From: an uncultured Methylibium sp.
Lineage (GTDB): Bacteria > Pseudomonadota > Gammaproteobacteria > Burkholderiales > Burkholderiaceae_C
Direction of reading: 5' to 3'
NCBI RefSeq assembly: GCF_902826655.1
Contig: NZ_CADEFR010000040.1
Location: 1-34,087 of the forward strand
DNA length: 34,087 bases
Shown here: positions 7,674 to 16,156 of the stretch, piece after piece
Position numbering within the stretch: the first letter of the stretch is position 1
How the letters are laid out: the number at the start of each line of letters is the position of its first letter
The notes under the pieces: generated by a model
Told to the model about the DNA's origin: nothing
Seen by the model: the letters and a program-made list of their open reading frames with translations, nothing else
The model's database searches: none
Made by a program: the position numbers and the translations under genes

Positions 7674-8592
7674 GCGTCGCTCCAGGGGGAGCGTGGATCC
7701 TGAAGCGATGTGACGATGGCGTCGGCCAGGAACGACCTCAAAAGCACGGGGATATCGGCACTAAGGTGAACGACGGACTCCCGCCGGGGCTGGCCCACCC
7801 CAACCGGCTGCACCCGGTGGAGGGCCATCTTCTTGCACCCACAAGCCCGACCGAAGGGCGATGGCGAGTGCAGGGCGATGCTGGGACGGTAGAGGTCCCC
7901 ATCGAGTCCTCTGCATGCCGTGCACGCCGCCCGCCAGCCCGGTTCCTTACCCGGCTTGGCCAGCCGGCTCCACTACGAACGCCACCGACCGGAGCAGACC
8001 ACGCTGTACCGCCTGGTCCAGCAGCATGCGGCCAGCTTCATCGCCCACACCGAGGCCAGCACGGACGCCGAGTTGCCGCGGTTCATCAAGGACGAGTTCG
8101 ACGCCTTCCTCGAGTGCGGCATCCTGGCGCATGGATTCCTGCGGCTACGCTGCGGCGAGTGCGGCCACGACAAGCTGCTGGCCTTCAGCTGCAAGCGCCG
8201 GGGATTCTGCCCCTCTTGCGGCGCCCGGCGCATGTCGCAGACCGCTGCGCACCTGGTCGACCACGTCATCCCGCACGTGCCGGTGCGGCAATGGGTGCTG
8301 TCGCTGCCGATCCCGCTGCGCGTGCTGCTGGCCGCGCAGCCGGAACTGGTCACGCCGGTGCTGCAGGTGGTGCAGCGCGTGGTCACGCGACATCTGCTGC
8401 GGCAGGCGGGGCTCAAGGCTGACGAAGGTCACGGCGGCGCCGTCACGCTGATCCAGCGCTTTGGCTCGGCCGCCAACCTCAACATCCACCTGCACTGTCT
8501 GGTACTGGACGGGGTGTACTGCTGCGACGCCGATGGTTCGCCGGCCTTCATTGAGGCGGATGCGCCCACCGACGACGAATTGCACGCGCTGC
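7626..8592. repeat. 967-bp direct repeat, copy 2
   Basis: Identical by eye to 434-1400 and in the same orientation. It carries the traG start, the left part of the IS91-like element and the first 673 bp of the transposase gene. The left neighbour is the 7378-7625 remnant and the right neighbour is a truncated hydrolase gene. Lack of divergence between copies suggests a recent event or ongoing gene conversion. Confidence 0.95.
7920..8592 (+). pseudogene. 3'-truncated IS91 family transposase
   Basis: The first 224 codons match the intact transposase at 728. The zinc-binding cysteines and the HLH metal site are kept, but the nicking tyrosine region (Tyr332 of the full protein) and the C-terminus are lost. 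After 8592 the frame runs into hydrolase DNA in the wrong frame, giving a chimeric reading frame open to 9299 that has no homology after the junction. The origin end is also absent, so this copy cannot start transposition by itself, though its left end could still serve as a termination site. Confidence 0.9.
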
Positions 8593-9174
8593 ACGATTGC
8601 CGTCAGCCGCCCGGGCTATGGGCGCAGCGCCGGGCACGATGGAGACCACAGCCCATGTGCCGCAGCGTCCGAACTGCGAGCGCACCTGCGCCGATCCGGA
8701 TTCGCCCCACCGTACGTACTGGTCGGTCACTCACTCGGCGGGCTCTACCAGTACGCCTATGCGAAGCTCTATCCCAACGACGTCGCGGGCATCGTGCTGC
8801 TGGAGCCGACCCACCCGCAGCATTGGCCGCGCATGCAGCAGGAGGCTCCGGCCATGGCGGTGGTCGTGCGAACGGCACGGCTTGCTGCCTTCTCCCCGAC
8901 GATGCGGCGGGAGTTCGACGACCAGCAGCGCTGCCTGGACAGCCTTGTCTCGTTGCCATCGCCGACAGTGCCGACGCGCGTGCTCGTGCGCGGGCGTTTC
9001 GCCCCGCCCGAAGCCGGCGCGTTCGAGAACATGTCGCGAGACCTATGGCGCGACTGGCCGGCGCTGCTGCACACGAGGGGTGTCGAGTCCGTGGAGGGCG
9101 CCGGCCACTACATCCAGAAGGACAAACCAGCGGCCGTTGCCGACACCATCCGGGCGGTAGCGACGCCCATGTAA
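8593..9174 (+). pseudogene. 5'-truncated alpha/beta hydrolase
   Basis: From 8593 the frame reads TIAVSRPGYGRSAGHDG and then YVLVGHSLGGLYQYAYAKLYP. This is the strand-helix region and nucleophile elbow (GHSLGG, catalytic serine) of alpha/beta hydrolases. GAGHYIQKDKP near the end carries the likely catalytic histidine. The N-terminal part, probably 60-100 residues with the oxyanion-hole strand and the start codon, was removed at the junction with the IS fragment. The IS reading frame is not in phase with it, and the only in-frame starts upstream lie in antisense-like IS sequence. The substrate cannot be told from what remains. Confidence 0.8.
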
Positions 9175-9374
9175 TAGGGTTCACGAAGCGCGGAGAGCTG
9201 ACACCATGTTCTCTTTCGCCGTGCATTTGGGTACCCTGGACCGGGCATTCATCAATGCCCGCTCCTGGCCGCATGCGGACGCTCGCCAGCTGGCTCTGAA
9301 GTGTTCAGTCGTGGTTTATCCACCGAGCGTGTAGTCCGCTGACCTTCGACCGCTCAGGCGGTAGCCTCCACCCC
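9175..9374. other. Intergenic region at the edge of the accessory block
   Basis: No gene is seen. A small hairpin, GGGCATT and AATGCCC with a CATC loop, lies at 9243-9260 without a T run. Base composition shifts to very high GC just to the right, so the boundary with resident chromosome is probably here. No attachment-site repeat was found. Confidence 0.4.
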
Positions 9375-10598
9375 GTGGACTCCCTCACCACCGCCGCCGC
9401 CCGCGCCCTCGCCACCGGCGACGCCGTTGGCGCCCTGAAGCACGTGGCCCTGCGCGACGATCCGCCCGCGCTGGCGCTGCGTGGCATCGCGATGGCCCAG
9501 CTCGGCGAGCTGGTCCGTGCGCGCGATCTGCTGCGCCGCGCCGCGCGCGGCTTCGGTCGGCACGAGGCCGTGGCGCGTGCGCGTTGCGTGGTGGCGGAGG
9601 CCGAGGTGGCGCTGGCCTTGCGCGACCTGGGCGGCTCGCCGCGCGGGCTGGCGGCGGCGATCGCCACGCTGGACGCGCGCGGTGATCGTGCCAACGCGCT
9701 GCACGCGCGGCTGATCGCGCTGCGCCGCTCGCTGCTGATCGGCCGGCTGGCCGATGCGCAGGCGGCGCTGGCCGACCTGGACGGGGCTGCGCTGCCGCCG
9801 GCGCTGCACGCCGTGGCTGCGCTGGCGCAGGCCGAGCTGGCCTTGCGTTCGCTGCGCACCGCGCCCGCGCGCGCCGCGCTGGCCCAGGCGCAGCAGGCCG
9901 CGCTGCAGTCGCGCGTGCCCGCGCTCGCGGCCGAGGTGGCCGAGGCGCGCGCCGCACTCGACCGGCCGGCCGCGCGCCGCATCGGCGGTGGGCACGAGCA
10001 GCCGCTGCGGCTGGACGAGGTCGAGGCGCTCCAGGCCTCGGGCGCGCTGGTGGTCGATGCCTGTCGCCGTGGCGTGAGGGTCGGCGATGCGTGGATCGCG
10101 CTGGCGCGCCGGCCCATCCTCTTCACGCTGGCGCAGGCGCTGGCCGAGGCCTGGCCGGGCGATGCCGATCGCAACGCGCTGATCGCGCGCGCCTTCCGCA
10201 CGCGCCGGCCCGACGAGACGCACCGCGCGCGCCTTCGCGTGGAAGTGGGCCGCCTGCGCGCGCTGCTGGCGCCGCTGGCGCGCGTGGAGGCCACGGCGCC
10301 GGGCTTCGCCTTGCGGCCGATCGGTGAGGCGCCGGTGGTGGTGGTGTTGCTGCCGCCGATCGATGGCGACGCGGCCTCGCTGCTGGCGCTGCTGGCCGAC
10401 GGCGCGGCGTGGTCGACCTCGGCACTCGCGCTGGCGCTGGGCGAGAGCCAGCGCACGGTGCAGCGCGCGCTGGCCGACCTGCAGGCCGCGGGCCGCGTGC
10501 GATCGGTCGGGCGCGCGCGGGCGCAGCGCTGGCTGGCGCCGCCGCTGGCGGGATTCACGACGATCTTGTTACTCCCCGCTGCGCTGCCGCTCACATAG
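9375..10598 (+). CDS. Transcriptional regulator with two DNA-binding-like domains
   Basis: The protein has 407 residues. Residues about 1-205 are Ala/Leu/Arg-rich repeated helices that look like a TPR or similar helical solenoid. Residues about 230-316 resemble an OmpR-type winged helix (RRGVRVGDAWIALARRPILF, then RLRVEVGRLRALL). Residues about 335-397 form a second winged-helix unit (STSALALALGESQRTVQRALADLQAAGRVRSVG). The start is GTG at 9375 with no strong ribosome-binding site; an alternative nearby start is possible. It is followed after 46 bp by a beta-propeller gene on the same strand, and the pair may be one transcription unit. Targets are unknown. I am fairly sure it is a DNA-binding protein, less sure of the domain limits. 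Confidence 0.75.
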   Translation: MDSLTTAAARALATGDAVGALKHVALRDDPPALALRGIAMAQLGELVRARDLLRRAARGFGRHEAVARARCVVAEAEVALALRDLGGSPRGLAAAIATLDARGDRANALHARLIALRRSLLIGRLADAQAALADLDGAALPPALHAVAALAQAELALRSLRTAPARAALAQAQQAALQSRVPALAAEVAEARAALDRPAARRIGGGHEQPLRLDEVEALQASGALVVDACRRGVRVGDAWIALARRPILFTLAQALAEAWPGDADRNALIARAFRTRRPDETHRARLRVEVGRLRALLAPLARVEATAPGFALRPIGEAPVVVVLLPPIDGDAASLLALLADGAAWSTSALALALGESQRTVQRALADLQAAGRVRSVGRARAQRWLAPPLAGFTTILLLPAALPLT

Positions 10599-10644
10599 AT
10601 TGCCTCCATCGGCGCCGCACCGTGCGCCGCAAAAGGAAACCAGG

Positions 10645-11295
10645 ATGAAGCGCAACACCACCCCCGCCGAGATCGTGCGCGAGTACGGTCCCTTCGACGG
10701 CGTCACGCAGATCGGCGGCGTCACGCACGACGGCCAGCGCGTCTGGGCCGCCGCCGGCGCCCAGCTGATCGCCATCGACCCGGCCAGCGGCGAGGTCGCG
10801 GCCACGCTGCCGCGCGCCGCCGATGCCGGCACCGCCTTCGATGGCAAGCACCTCTACCAGATCGCCGAGTCGCGCATCGACAAGATCGACCCCGCCACCG
10901 GCGAGGTGCTGGCCACCATCCCCGCTCCGGGCCAGGGCCGCGACTCGGGCCTGGCCTGGGCCGAGGGCAGCCTGTGGGTCGGCCAGTACCGCGACCGCAA
11001 GATCCTGCAGATCGACCCGCAGACCGGCGCGGTGCTGCGCAGCATCGAGTCCAACCGCTACGTCACCGGCGTCACCTGGGTCGACGGCGAGCTGTGGCAC
11101 GGCACCTGGGAGGGCGAGGAGAGCGAGCTGCGCCGCATCGACCCGCAGACCGGCGCCGTGCTGCAGCAGCTGCAGATGCCGCAGGGCGTCTTCGTCAGCG
11201 GGCTCGAGTCGGATGGAGCCGGGCTCTTCTACTGCGGCGGCGCCACCAGCGGCAAGGTCCGCGCGGTTCGGCGGCCGGCGCGCGCCGCGGCCTGA
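10645..11295 (+). CDS. Glutamine-cyclotransferase-like beta-propeller protein
   Basis: The protein has 216 residues made of repeated blades: IDPASGEVAATL, IDPATGEVLATI, IDPQTGAVLRSI and IDPQTGAVLQQL follow each other at about 45-residue spacing. This pattern matches YncE-like and glutaminyl-peptide cyclotransferase-like propellers (Pfam Glu_cyclase_2 group). No signal peptide is seen, so it is probably cytoplasmic. Enzyme activity is not shown by the sequence; it could be a binding protein. The ATG at 10645 follows AAAAGGAAACCAGG. It lies 46 bp after the two-HTH regulator and converges on the STAND regulator with only 13 bp between stops. Confidence 0.75.
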   Translation: MKRNTTPAEIVREYGPFDGVTQIGGVTHDGQRVWAAAGAQLIAIDPASGEVAATLPRAADAGTAFDGKHLYQIAESRIDKIDPATGEVLATIPAPGQGRDSGLAWAEGSLWVGQYRDRKILQIDPQTGAVLRSIESNRYVTGVTWVDGELWHGTWEGEESELRRIDPQTGAVLQQLQMPQGVFVSGLESDGAGLFYCGGATSGKVRAVRRPARAAA

Positions 11296-11308
11296 AGCCG
11301 GGCCGCCC

Positions 11309-13711
11309 TCAGCCTTCGCGGGCCAGCCACCGCTCCAGCTCGCGCATCACCTCGGAGAAGTCGGCGGCGCGGCCCGCCGCTTCGGCCGCGTCGAAGGCGG
11401 CGTCGCCCAGCGCCTGGCGCGACGCCGCCAGCAGCGGCTCGACATGCTCCATCTCCCCCGGCTCGTGCCGGTAGCCCCAGGCCAGCAGCTGCCGGTCGGC
11501 GGCGCCCCAGAAGCGCGCCGCGGTCGCGTGCTCGCCCCGGCGCGATGCCAGGCCGACCGCGGCTTCCAGCAGGTCGGCGCCGACCTTCTCGTCGCGCGCC
11601 AGCGGCAGGCATTCGGCGGCGTGCTCGCGGGCCCGCTGCAGCTCGCCGCGCGCCACCAGCACGCGGATCAGGTTGTCCAGCAGGACCACCTGGCCGACCC
11701 GGCCGACGTGCCCGCGCGCCCACGCCAGCGCCTCCACGTAGCAGCGCTCGGCGGCCTCGAGCTGCCCGGTGCGATGCCGCACCGAGCCGATGTTGTTGAG
11801 CAGCGTGAACAGCAGGACGCCGTCGTCCAGCTGCCGGGCCAGGGCCAGCGCTTCTTCCTTGGCCTGCAGCGAGGCCTCGTCGCGGCCCAGGCTGCCCAGC
11901 GCCGAGCCGACCGCATTGAGCGCCCAGGCCAGCGGCTGCGGCGCGCCGATCTGCCGGGCGGCGGCCAGCGCCTGCTGCGCATAGGTCAGCGCTTCTTCGT
12001 AGCGGCCGCGGAACTCGCTCATGCGGGTGAGCGCGAGCAACGCGCCCTGGCGCGCCGGCGTGGCGGCGGCCGCGCGGTCGTGGTCCAGCACGGCGCGCGT
12101 CAGGCGGTAGCCCGACTCCACGCTGTTCCAGCCCCAGTAGTAGCCGGTGGCGGCGGCCAGCCGCAGGCCGGGCTGCGGGTCGAGCGCGCCTTCGCAGCAC
12201 CAGCCCAGCGCGACGACCAGGTTCTCGTGCTCCTGCTTGAAGCGGCCCATCCACGCGTCCTGCCCGGGCCCGCGCACCTGCGGCTCGGCCTCTTCGGCCA
12301 TCGCGATGAAGTGCGCCACGTGCCGGCCGCGCGCGGCGTCGGCTTCGCCCAGCTCGGCCAGGCGCTCCAGCGCGTACTGGCGCACGGTCTCGAGCATGCG
12401 GTAGCGCGGGGCGCCGCCGGCCGCGTCGCGGTCGACGGTGAGCAGCGACTTGTCGTGCAGCGCGGTCAGCAGCGCCAGCGCCTCGTAGTCGTCGGCGGTC
12501 TGCGCGACGTCGGCCGCCGCCTGCAGCGTCCAGCCGCCGGCGAACACCGCCACCTGGCGCAGCATGCGCTGCTCGGCCGCCGTCAGCTGCTCGTAGCTCC
12601 ACTGCATGGCCGCGCGCAGGGTCTGGTGGCGCGGCACGGCGCGGTGGCCGCCGGTCAGCAGCCGGAAGCGGTCGTCCAGGCGCTGGGCGATCTCGGCGAT
12701 CGACAGCATCGTGACCCGCGCGGCCGCCAGCTCCAGCGCGAGCGCGATGCCGTCGAGGCGCCGGCAGATCTCGGCCAGCGGCGCGGCGCCGGCGGCGTCG
12801 ACCTCGAAGTCGGGCCGCAGCAGCCGGGCGCGGTCGACGAACACGCGCGCCGACTCGGTGGCCAGCACCGAGCCCAGGTCGTCGGTGGTCGGCAGCGACA
12901 GCGAGCGCACCGGATAGAGCTGCTCGCCGCTGACGCCCAGGGCCTCGCGGCTGGTGGCCAGGATCGTGAGGCGACCCGGCCCGGCCAGCAGCGCCTCGGC
13001 CAGCGCGGCCGCGCCTTCGATCACGTGCTCGCAGTTGTCCAGCACCAGCAGCAGGTGGCGCGCGGCCAGGTGTTCGCGCAGGCGTGTCAGCAGCGGCGCG
13101 TCGCCTTCGTCGGGCAGACCCCACACGGCGGCGCAGGCGGCAGCCACGCGCCCGGCGTGCTGCAGCGGCGCAAGGTCGACGAAGCACACGCCGTCGGCGT
13201 AGGCCGCGGCCTGCTGCTGCGCGAAGCGCAGCGCCAGGCGCGTCTTGCCGCAGCCGCCGATGCCGGTGAGCGTGAGCAGGCGCGTCGCCGGCACCAGGCG
13301 CGCCAGGTCCGCCAGCGCCGCCTCGCGGCCGATGAAGCGGGTGTGCCGATCCGGCAGGGTGGGGCGCGGGCCCGGCGGCGGCGCGTCCGGCGTCGGGGCC
13401 GGCGCCTGGCGCCGCGCGGTGAGGCGGTAGCCGTAGCCGGGCAGGGTGGCGATGGCCTGCGCGCCGAGCAGCTTGCGCAGACTGCCGACCTGGGTGGCGA
13501 TGTTGTGCTCTTCCACCACCAGGCCGGGCCAGACGAGGTCCAGCAGCTCCTGCTTGGTGACCAGGCGCTCGTGGCGCTGCGCCAGCACCAGCAGCAGGTC
13601 GAAGGCACGGCTGCCCAGCGACACCGGCTGCCCGCGCACGCGCAGCTGGCGCTCGGCGGCGTGCAGCTCGAAGTCGTCGAAGCGCAGCGGGTCGTCGGTG
13701 GCCGTGGGCAA
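11309..13711 (-). CDS. STAND-type transcriptional regulator (winged helix, NTPase, TPR)
   Basis: The protein has 800 residues. Residues about 8-100 form an OmpR/PhoB-type winged helix (RFDDFELHAAERQLRV to LPGYGYRL). The ATPase core has a Walker A motif at 150-157 (GIGGCGKT) and Walker B at about 221-225 (LLVLD). The C-terminal half, about 490-790, is a helical TPR-like sensor region. Family members are signal-responsive regulators in which the TPR part senses a ligand and ATP controls DNA binding. The start is TTG at 13711, with GGGAGA upstream; no in-frame ATG fits before the DNA-binding domain. It diverges from the diiron protein gene, and three CTTGAA-type repeats in the shared region are candidate binding sites. 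Confidence 0.88.
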   Translation of the reverse strand: MPTATDDPLRFDDFELHAAERQLRVRGQPVSLGSRAFDLLLVLAQRHERLVTKQELLDLVWPGLVVEEHNIATQVGSLRKLLGAQAIATLPGYGYRLTARRQAPAPTPDAPPPGPRPTLPDRHTRFIGREAALADLARLVPATRLLTLTGIGGCGKTRLALRFAQQQAAAYADGVCFVDLAPLQHAGRVAAACAAVWGLPDEGDAPLLTRLREHLAARHLLLVLDNCEHVIEGAAALAEALLAGPGRLTILATSREALGVSGEQLYPVRSLSLPTTDDLGSVLATESARVFVDRARLLRPDFEVDAAGAAPLAEICRRLDGIALALELAAARVTMLSIAEIAQRLDDRFRLLTGGHRAVPRHQTLRAAMQWSYEQLTAAEQRMLRQVAVFAGGWTLQAAADVAQTADDYEALALLTALHDKSLLTVDRDAAGGAPRYRMLETVRQYALERLAELGEADAARGRHVAHFIAMAEEAEPQVRGPGQDAWMGRFKQEHENLVVALGWCCEGALDPQPGLRLAAATGYYWGWNSVESGYRLTRAVLDHDRAAAATPARQGALLALTRMSEFRGRYEEALTYAQQALAAARQIGAPQPLAWALNAVGSALGSLGRDEASLQAKEEALALARQLDDGVLLFTLLNNIGSVRHRTGQLEAAERCYVEALAWARGHVGRVGQVVLLDNLIRVLVARGELQRAREHAAECLPLARDEKVGADLLEAAVGLASRRGEHATAARFWGAADRQLLAWGYRHEPGEMEHVEPLLAASRQALGDAAFDAAEAAGRAADFSEVMRELERWLAREG

Positions 13712-13754
13712 GGGCGGTCTCCCGTTCGGGCAGTCAGGCGGTCGGTCGACGCCG

Positions 13755-13781
13755 TTTGAAAACGCTTGAACCTGCCTTGAA
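13755..13781. promoter_or_regulatory. Triple TTGAA direct repeat, candidate operator
   Basis: TTTGAA (13755-13760), CTTGAA (13765-13770) and CTTGAA (13776-13781) start 10 and 11 bp apart, one helical turn each. OmpR-type winged helices commonly bind such tandem direct repeats. The site lies between the STAND regulator and the diiron protein gene, 44 bp from the former start. Confidence 0.5.
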
Positions 13782-13875
13782 GACGCCGCGCCGGCCGCTT
13801 GCGCAGAGTGTGCAACAGGCGTCGACCGATGCCGGCACCGCCTGCCCTTCCTCCCACATTCAAGGAGCCACCGCC

Positions 13876-14823
13876 ATGTCGCACGCCACCTCGCACTCGA
13901 CCGATTCCGCCCGCTACGCCAAGTGCGTCGAGGTCTCCAAGCGCATCCGCTGGGACACCGACCGCGACGTGATCCGCGGCCGCGCCTTCGACTTCGGCCG
14001 CAAGTTCCTGCCCGACGGGCTGTCGATGGTGGCGCGGCTGCCGTTCCTGAGCCCCGACGAGCAGCGGCTGTTCTCGCAGGTGCAGGGCCGCACCTACGCC
14101 AACATGTTCGCGCTGGTCGAGCGCTTCATCGGCGCCAAGGTGCTGGAACTGAGCCGCGGCCACTGGCTCGGCGACCAGGTCGCGCTCGAGGCGCTGGTGC
14201 GCCTGACCGACGAGGAGCTCAAGCACCAGGAGATGTTCCGCCGCCTCGAGACGATGATGGCGCCCGGCATGCCCGCCGGCTACCGCTTCCTGCCGCAGCC
14301 CAACGACGTGGCGCAGGCGGTGCTGGCCGCGTCGAGCTGGGCGGTGCTGGCGCTCGTCACCGACATCGAGCTGTTCTCGCAGGCGCACTACCGCAGCAGC
14401 ATCGAGCCCGAGCAGCAGATCGATCCGCTGTGGAAGGACGTGTTCCTGTTCCACTGGAAGGAGGAGTCGCAGCACGCGATCCTCGACGAGATCGAGTGGC
14501 TCAGCGAGAACGCCCGGCTCGACGCGGCGCAGCGCGATCAGGCCGTGAGCGAGCTGATCGGCCTGGTCGCGGCGGTCGACGGCATCGTGCAGATGCAGGC
14601 CCGGGCCGACGCCGACTACTTTGCGCAGGCGGCCGGCCGCTCCTTCGATGCGGCGCAGGCGGCCGCCCTGCACGCCACGATGCTGCGGGCCTACCGCTGG
14701 CAGTACGTCGTGAGCGGGGTGCAGGACCCGCGCTACGGCGAGCTGCTGGGCTCGATGCTGAATGCCGAGCAGGGCGCGCGCATCCAGGCGGCGCTGGCGC
14801 CGATCGTCGGCGCGGTGCACTGA
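13876..14823 (+). CDS. Ferritin-like diiron protein of unknown function
   Basis: The protein has 315 residues, mostly helical. Candidate iron-binding motifs are EELKHQEMFRR and EESQHAILDEIEW (two E-x2-H pairs), with further acidic residues in LVERFIGAKVLEL and VTDIELF. This is the pattern of ferritin-like diiron oxidases or oxygenases such as the AurF group, but I cannot assign a substrate. No signal peptide is seen. The ATG at 13876 follows AAGGAG at the right distance, preferred over the upstream in-frame start at 13756. The divergent STAND regulator with direct repeats between the genes suggests it is the regulated target. Confidence 0.65.
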   Translation: MSHATSHSTDSARYAKCVEVSKRIRWDTDRDVIRGRAFDFGRKFLPDGLSMVARLPFLSPDEQRLFSQVQGRTYANMFALVERFIGAKVLELSRGHWLGDQVALEALVRLTDEELKHQEMFRRLETMMAPGMPAGYRFLPQPNDVAQAVLAASSWAVLALVTDIELFSQAHYRSSIEPEQQIDPLWKDVFLFHWKEESQHAILDEIEWLSENARLDAAQRDQAVSELIGLVAAVDGIVQMQARADADYFAQAAGRSFDAAQAAALHATMLRAYRWQYVVSGVQDPRYGELLGSMLNAEQGARIQAALAPIVGAVH

Positions 14824-14860
14824 GGCCGCACGCACCGACCCGAGCGACCCGAGCGAGCCG

Positions 14861-15481
14861 TCAGGACGACAGCATCCGCCCCAGCTCGGCAAAGCTGTGC
14901 GCGATCTCCGGCACCTCGATGGGCCGGCCGAGCTGGCGCTGGATCTGCGTGCGCGACAGCACGCCGCGCACGCGCGGGCCGGCGGCGCCGTCGGGCTGGT
15001 CGACCACCAGCAGGTGGTTGCGGCCGTGGTGCACCAGCGTCTCGACCACGTGCGCGACGCGCGCCTGGCGCAGGTCGGCCAGCGCGATGGCGTCGATATC
15101 GGCCAGCGGCGTCATCACGTCGGCGGCGGTCAGCTCGTCGTGGCGCAGGCCGCGCTGCTGCACGCGCTGCATCGGGCGGTCGCCGTAGAGGTCGGTGGTG
15201 GTGATCAGGCCCTCGACGACGGGGCTGTCGCCGACGACGAAGAGCATGCGCACGCCGGCCTCGATCATCTGGCGCTCGACGTCGCGCAGGCGCGTGCGCG
15301 GCGCGGTGATGACGGCCTTGACCAGGGTGAGGTCGGTCATCACGTCGAGCGCCGGCGAGTCGGGCGTGACCGGTCCGATGGGGCCGAGGCCGGCCTGGGC
15401 CAGCGCCGCGCCGGCGCCGAGCAGGCGCGTCGGCAGCAGGCCGGCGTTCGAGGAGCGAGACGACGCGAGCGCCATGTCCAT
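14861..15481 (-). CDS. CBS domain protein
   Basis: The protein has 206 residues with two CBS motifs in tandem: about 47-100 (VMTDLTLVKAVITAPRTRL to GLITTTDLYG) and about 120-190 (VMTPLADIDAIALADL to GVLSRTQIQRQL). Paired CBS motifs bind adenosyl nucleotides and regulate partner proteins. No other domain is present, so it is a stand-alone regulator. The ATG at 15481 has AAGGAGG upstream, and MDM gives two possible starts six bases apart. No obvious partner lies next to it; the GNAT gene upstream is on the same strand 107 bp away. Confidence 0.9.
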   Translation of the reverse strand: MDMALASSRSSNAGLLPTRLLGAGAALAQAGLGPIGPVTPDSPALDVMTDLTLVKAVITAPRTRLRDVERQMIEAGVRMLFVVGDSPVVEGLITTTDLYGDRPMQRVQQRGLRHDELTAADVMTPLADIDAIALADLRQARVAHVVETLVHHGRNHLLVVDQPDGAAGPRVRGVLSRTQIQRQLGRPIEVPEIAHSFAELGRMLSS

Positions 15482-15588
15482 GCAAGCCTCCTTGCCGCGC
15501 GAGGCCCACAGACAGCGTGGGGCGGCGGCAGGCGAACCTTACTCCTGCGCCGGCGCGGAGTCACCCTCCGGGCCCAGGGGGCCGAGGG

Positions 15589-16122
15589 CTAGAGGTGCTT
15601 GTAGAAATAGGTCGTGCTGCACAGCGGCCCGTCGGGCATCAGCGCGTAGTGCGGGATCTCGCCCACGCGCTGCCAGCCGGCGCGCTGGTACAGGCGCTCG
15701 GCGTCGCCGCCGGTCACGGTGTCCAGCACCAGCACGGTCTTGCCTGCGCCGCGCGCCGCGTCGTCGGCCGCCGCCATCAGCTGCTGCGCCACGCCGCGGC
15801 GGCGCGCGCTGCGGTGCACCAGCATCTTGGCCACGTCGGCGCGGTGCGGCTGGTTGTCGGGCTGCGCGGTGATCAGCTGCACCGTGCCGACGATGCGGCC
15901 GGCCGCGTCCTCGGCCACCAGCAGCACGCGCTCGCCGCGCGCCACGCCGTCGGCCACGCCGCGCCAGAAGGCCAGTGCCTTGTCGCGCGGCAGCGGCCAC
16001 ATGAAGCTGACCGAGGCGCCGCCCTCGACGCAGTCGAGCAGCACCTCGGCCAGCGGCTCGACGCAGGCCTGGGCGTCGGCGGGCGCGACGCGGCGGACGG
16101 TGACGGGGGAGGTCGTGTTCAT
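15589..16122 (-). CDS. GNAT family N-acetyltransferase
   Basis: The protein has 177 residues from the chosen start (MNTTSPVTVRRVAPADA). The GNAT fold is shown by GTVQLITAQPDNQPHRADVAKMLVHRSARRRGVAQQLM, whose RRRGVAQQL is the acetyl-CoA pyrophosphate loop, and by LYQRAGWQRVGEIPHYAL near the end. It transfers an acetyl group from acetyl-CoA to an amine; the substrate is unknown. Another in-frame ATG at 16140 gives six extra residues; neither has a clear ribosome-binding site. It lies 34 bp downstream of the SDR gene on the same strand and is probably co-transcribed with it. Confidence 0.9.
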   Translation of the reverse strand: MNTTSPVTVRRVAPADAQACVEPLAEVLLDCVEGGASVSFMWPLPRDKALAFWRGVADGVARGERVLLVAEDAAGRIVGTVQLITAQPDNQPHRADVAKMLVHRSARRRGVAQQLMAAADDAARGAGKTVLVLDTVTGGDAERLYQRAGWQRVGEIPHYALMPDGPLCSTTYFYKHL

Positions 16123-16156
16123 GGCCGCAGCTGGAAGCATGGGCGATGCCAGGGGG

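Noticed and set aside
434-8592. A classical composite transposon with two IS copies as ends
   Set aside because: The second copy lacks the transposase C-terminus and the origin end, both repeat borders lie inside genes, and IS91-type elements do not form classical composite transposons.
9243-9260. Hairpin as a terminator of the hydrolase remnant
   Set aside because: The 7-bp stem has no T run after it on either strand.
13764-13790. A third copy of the CTTGAACC promoter motif upstream of the diiron gene
   Set aside because: CTTGAACC is present, but no TTACGG follows at 17-18 bp; the sequence is better explained as part of the TTGAA direct repeats.
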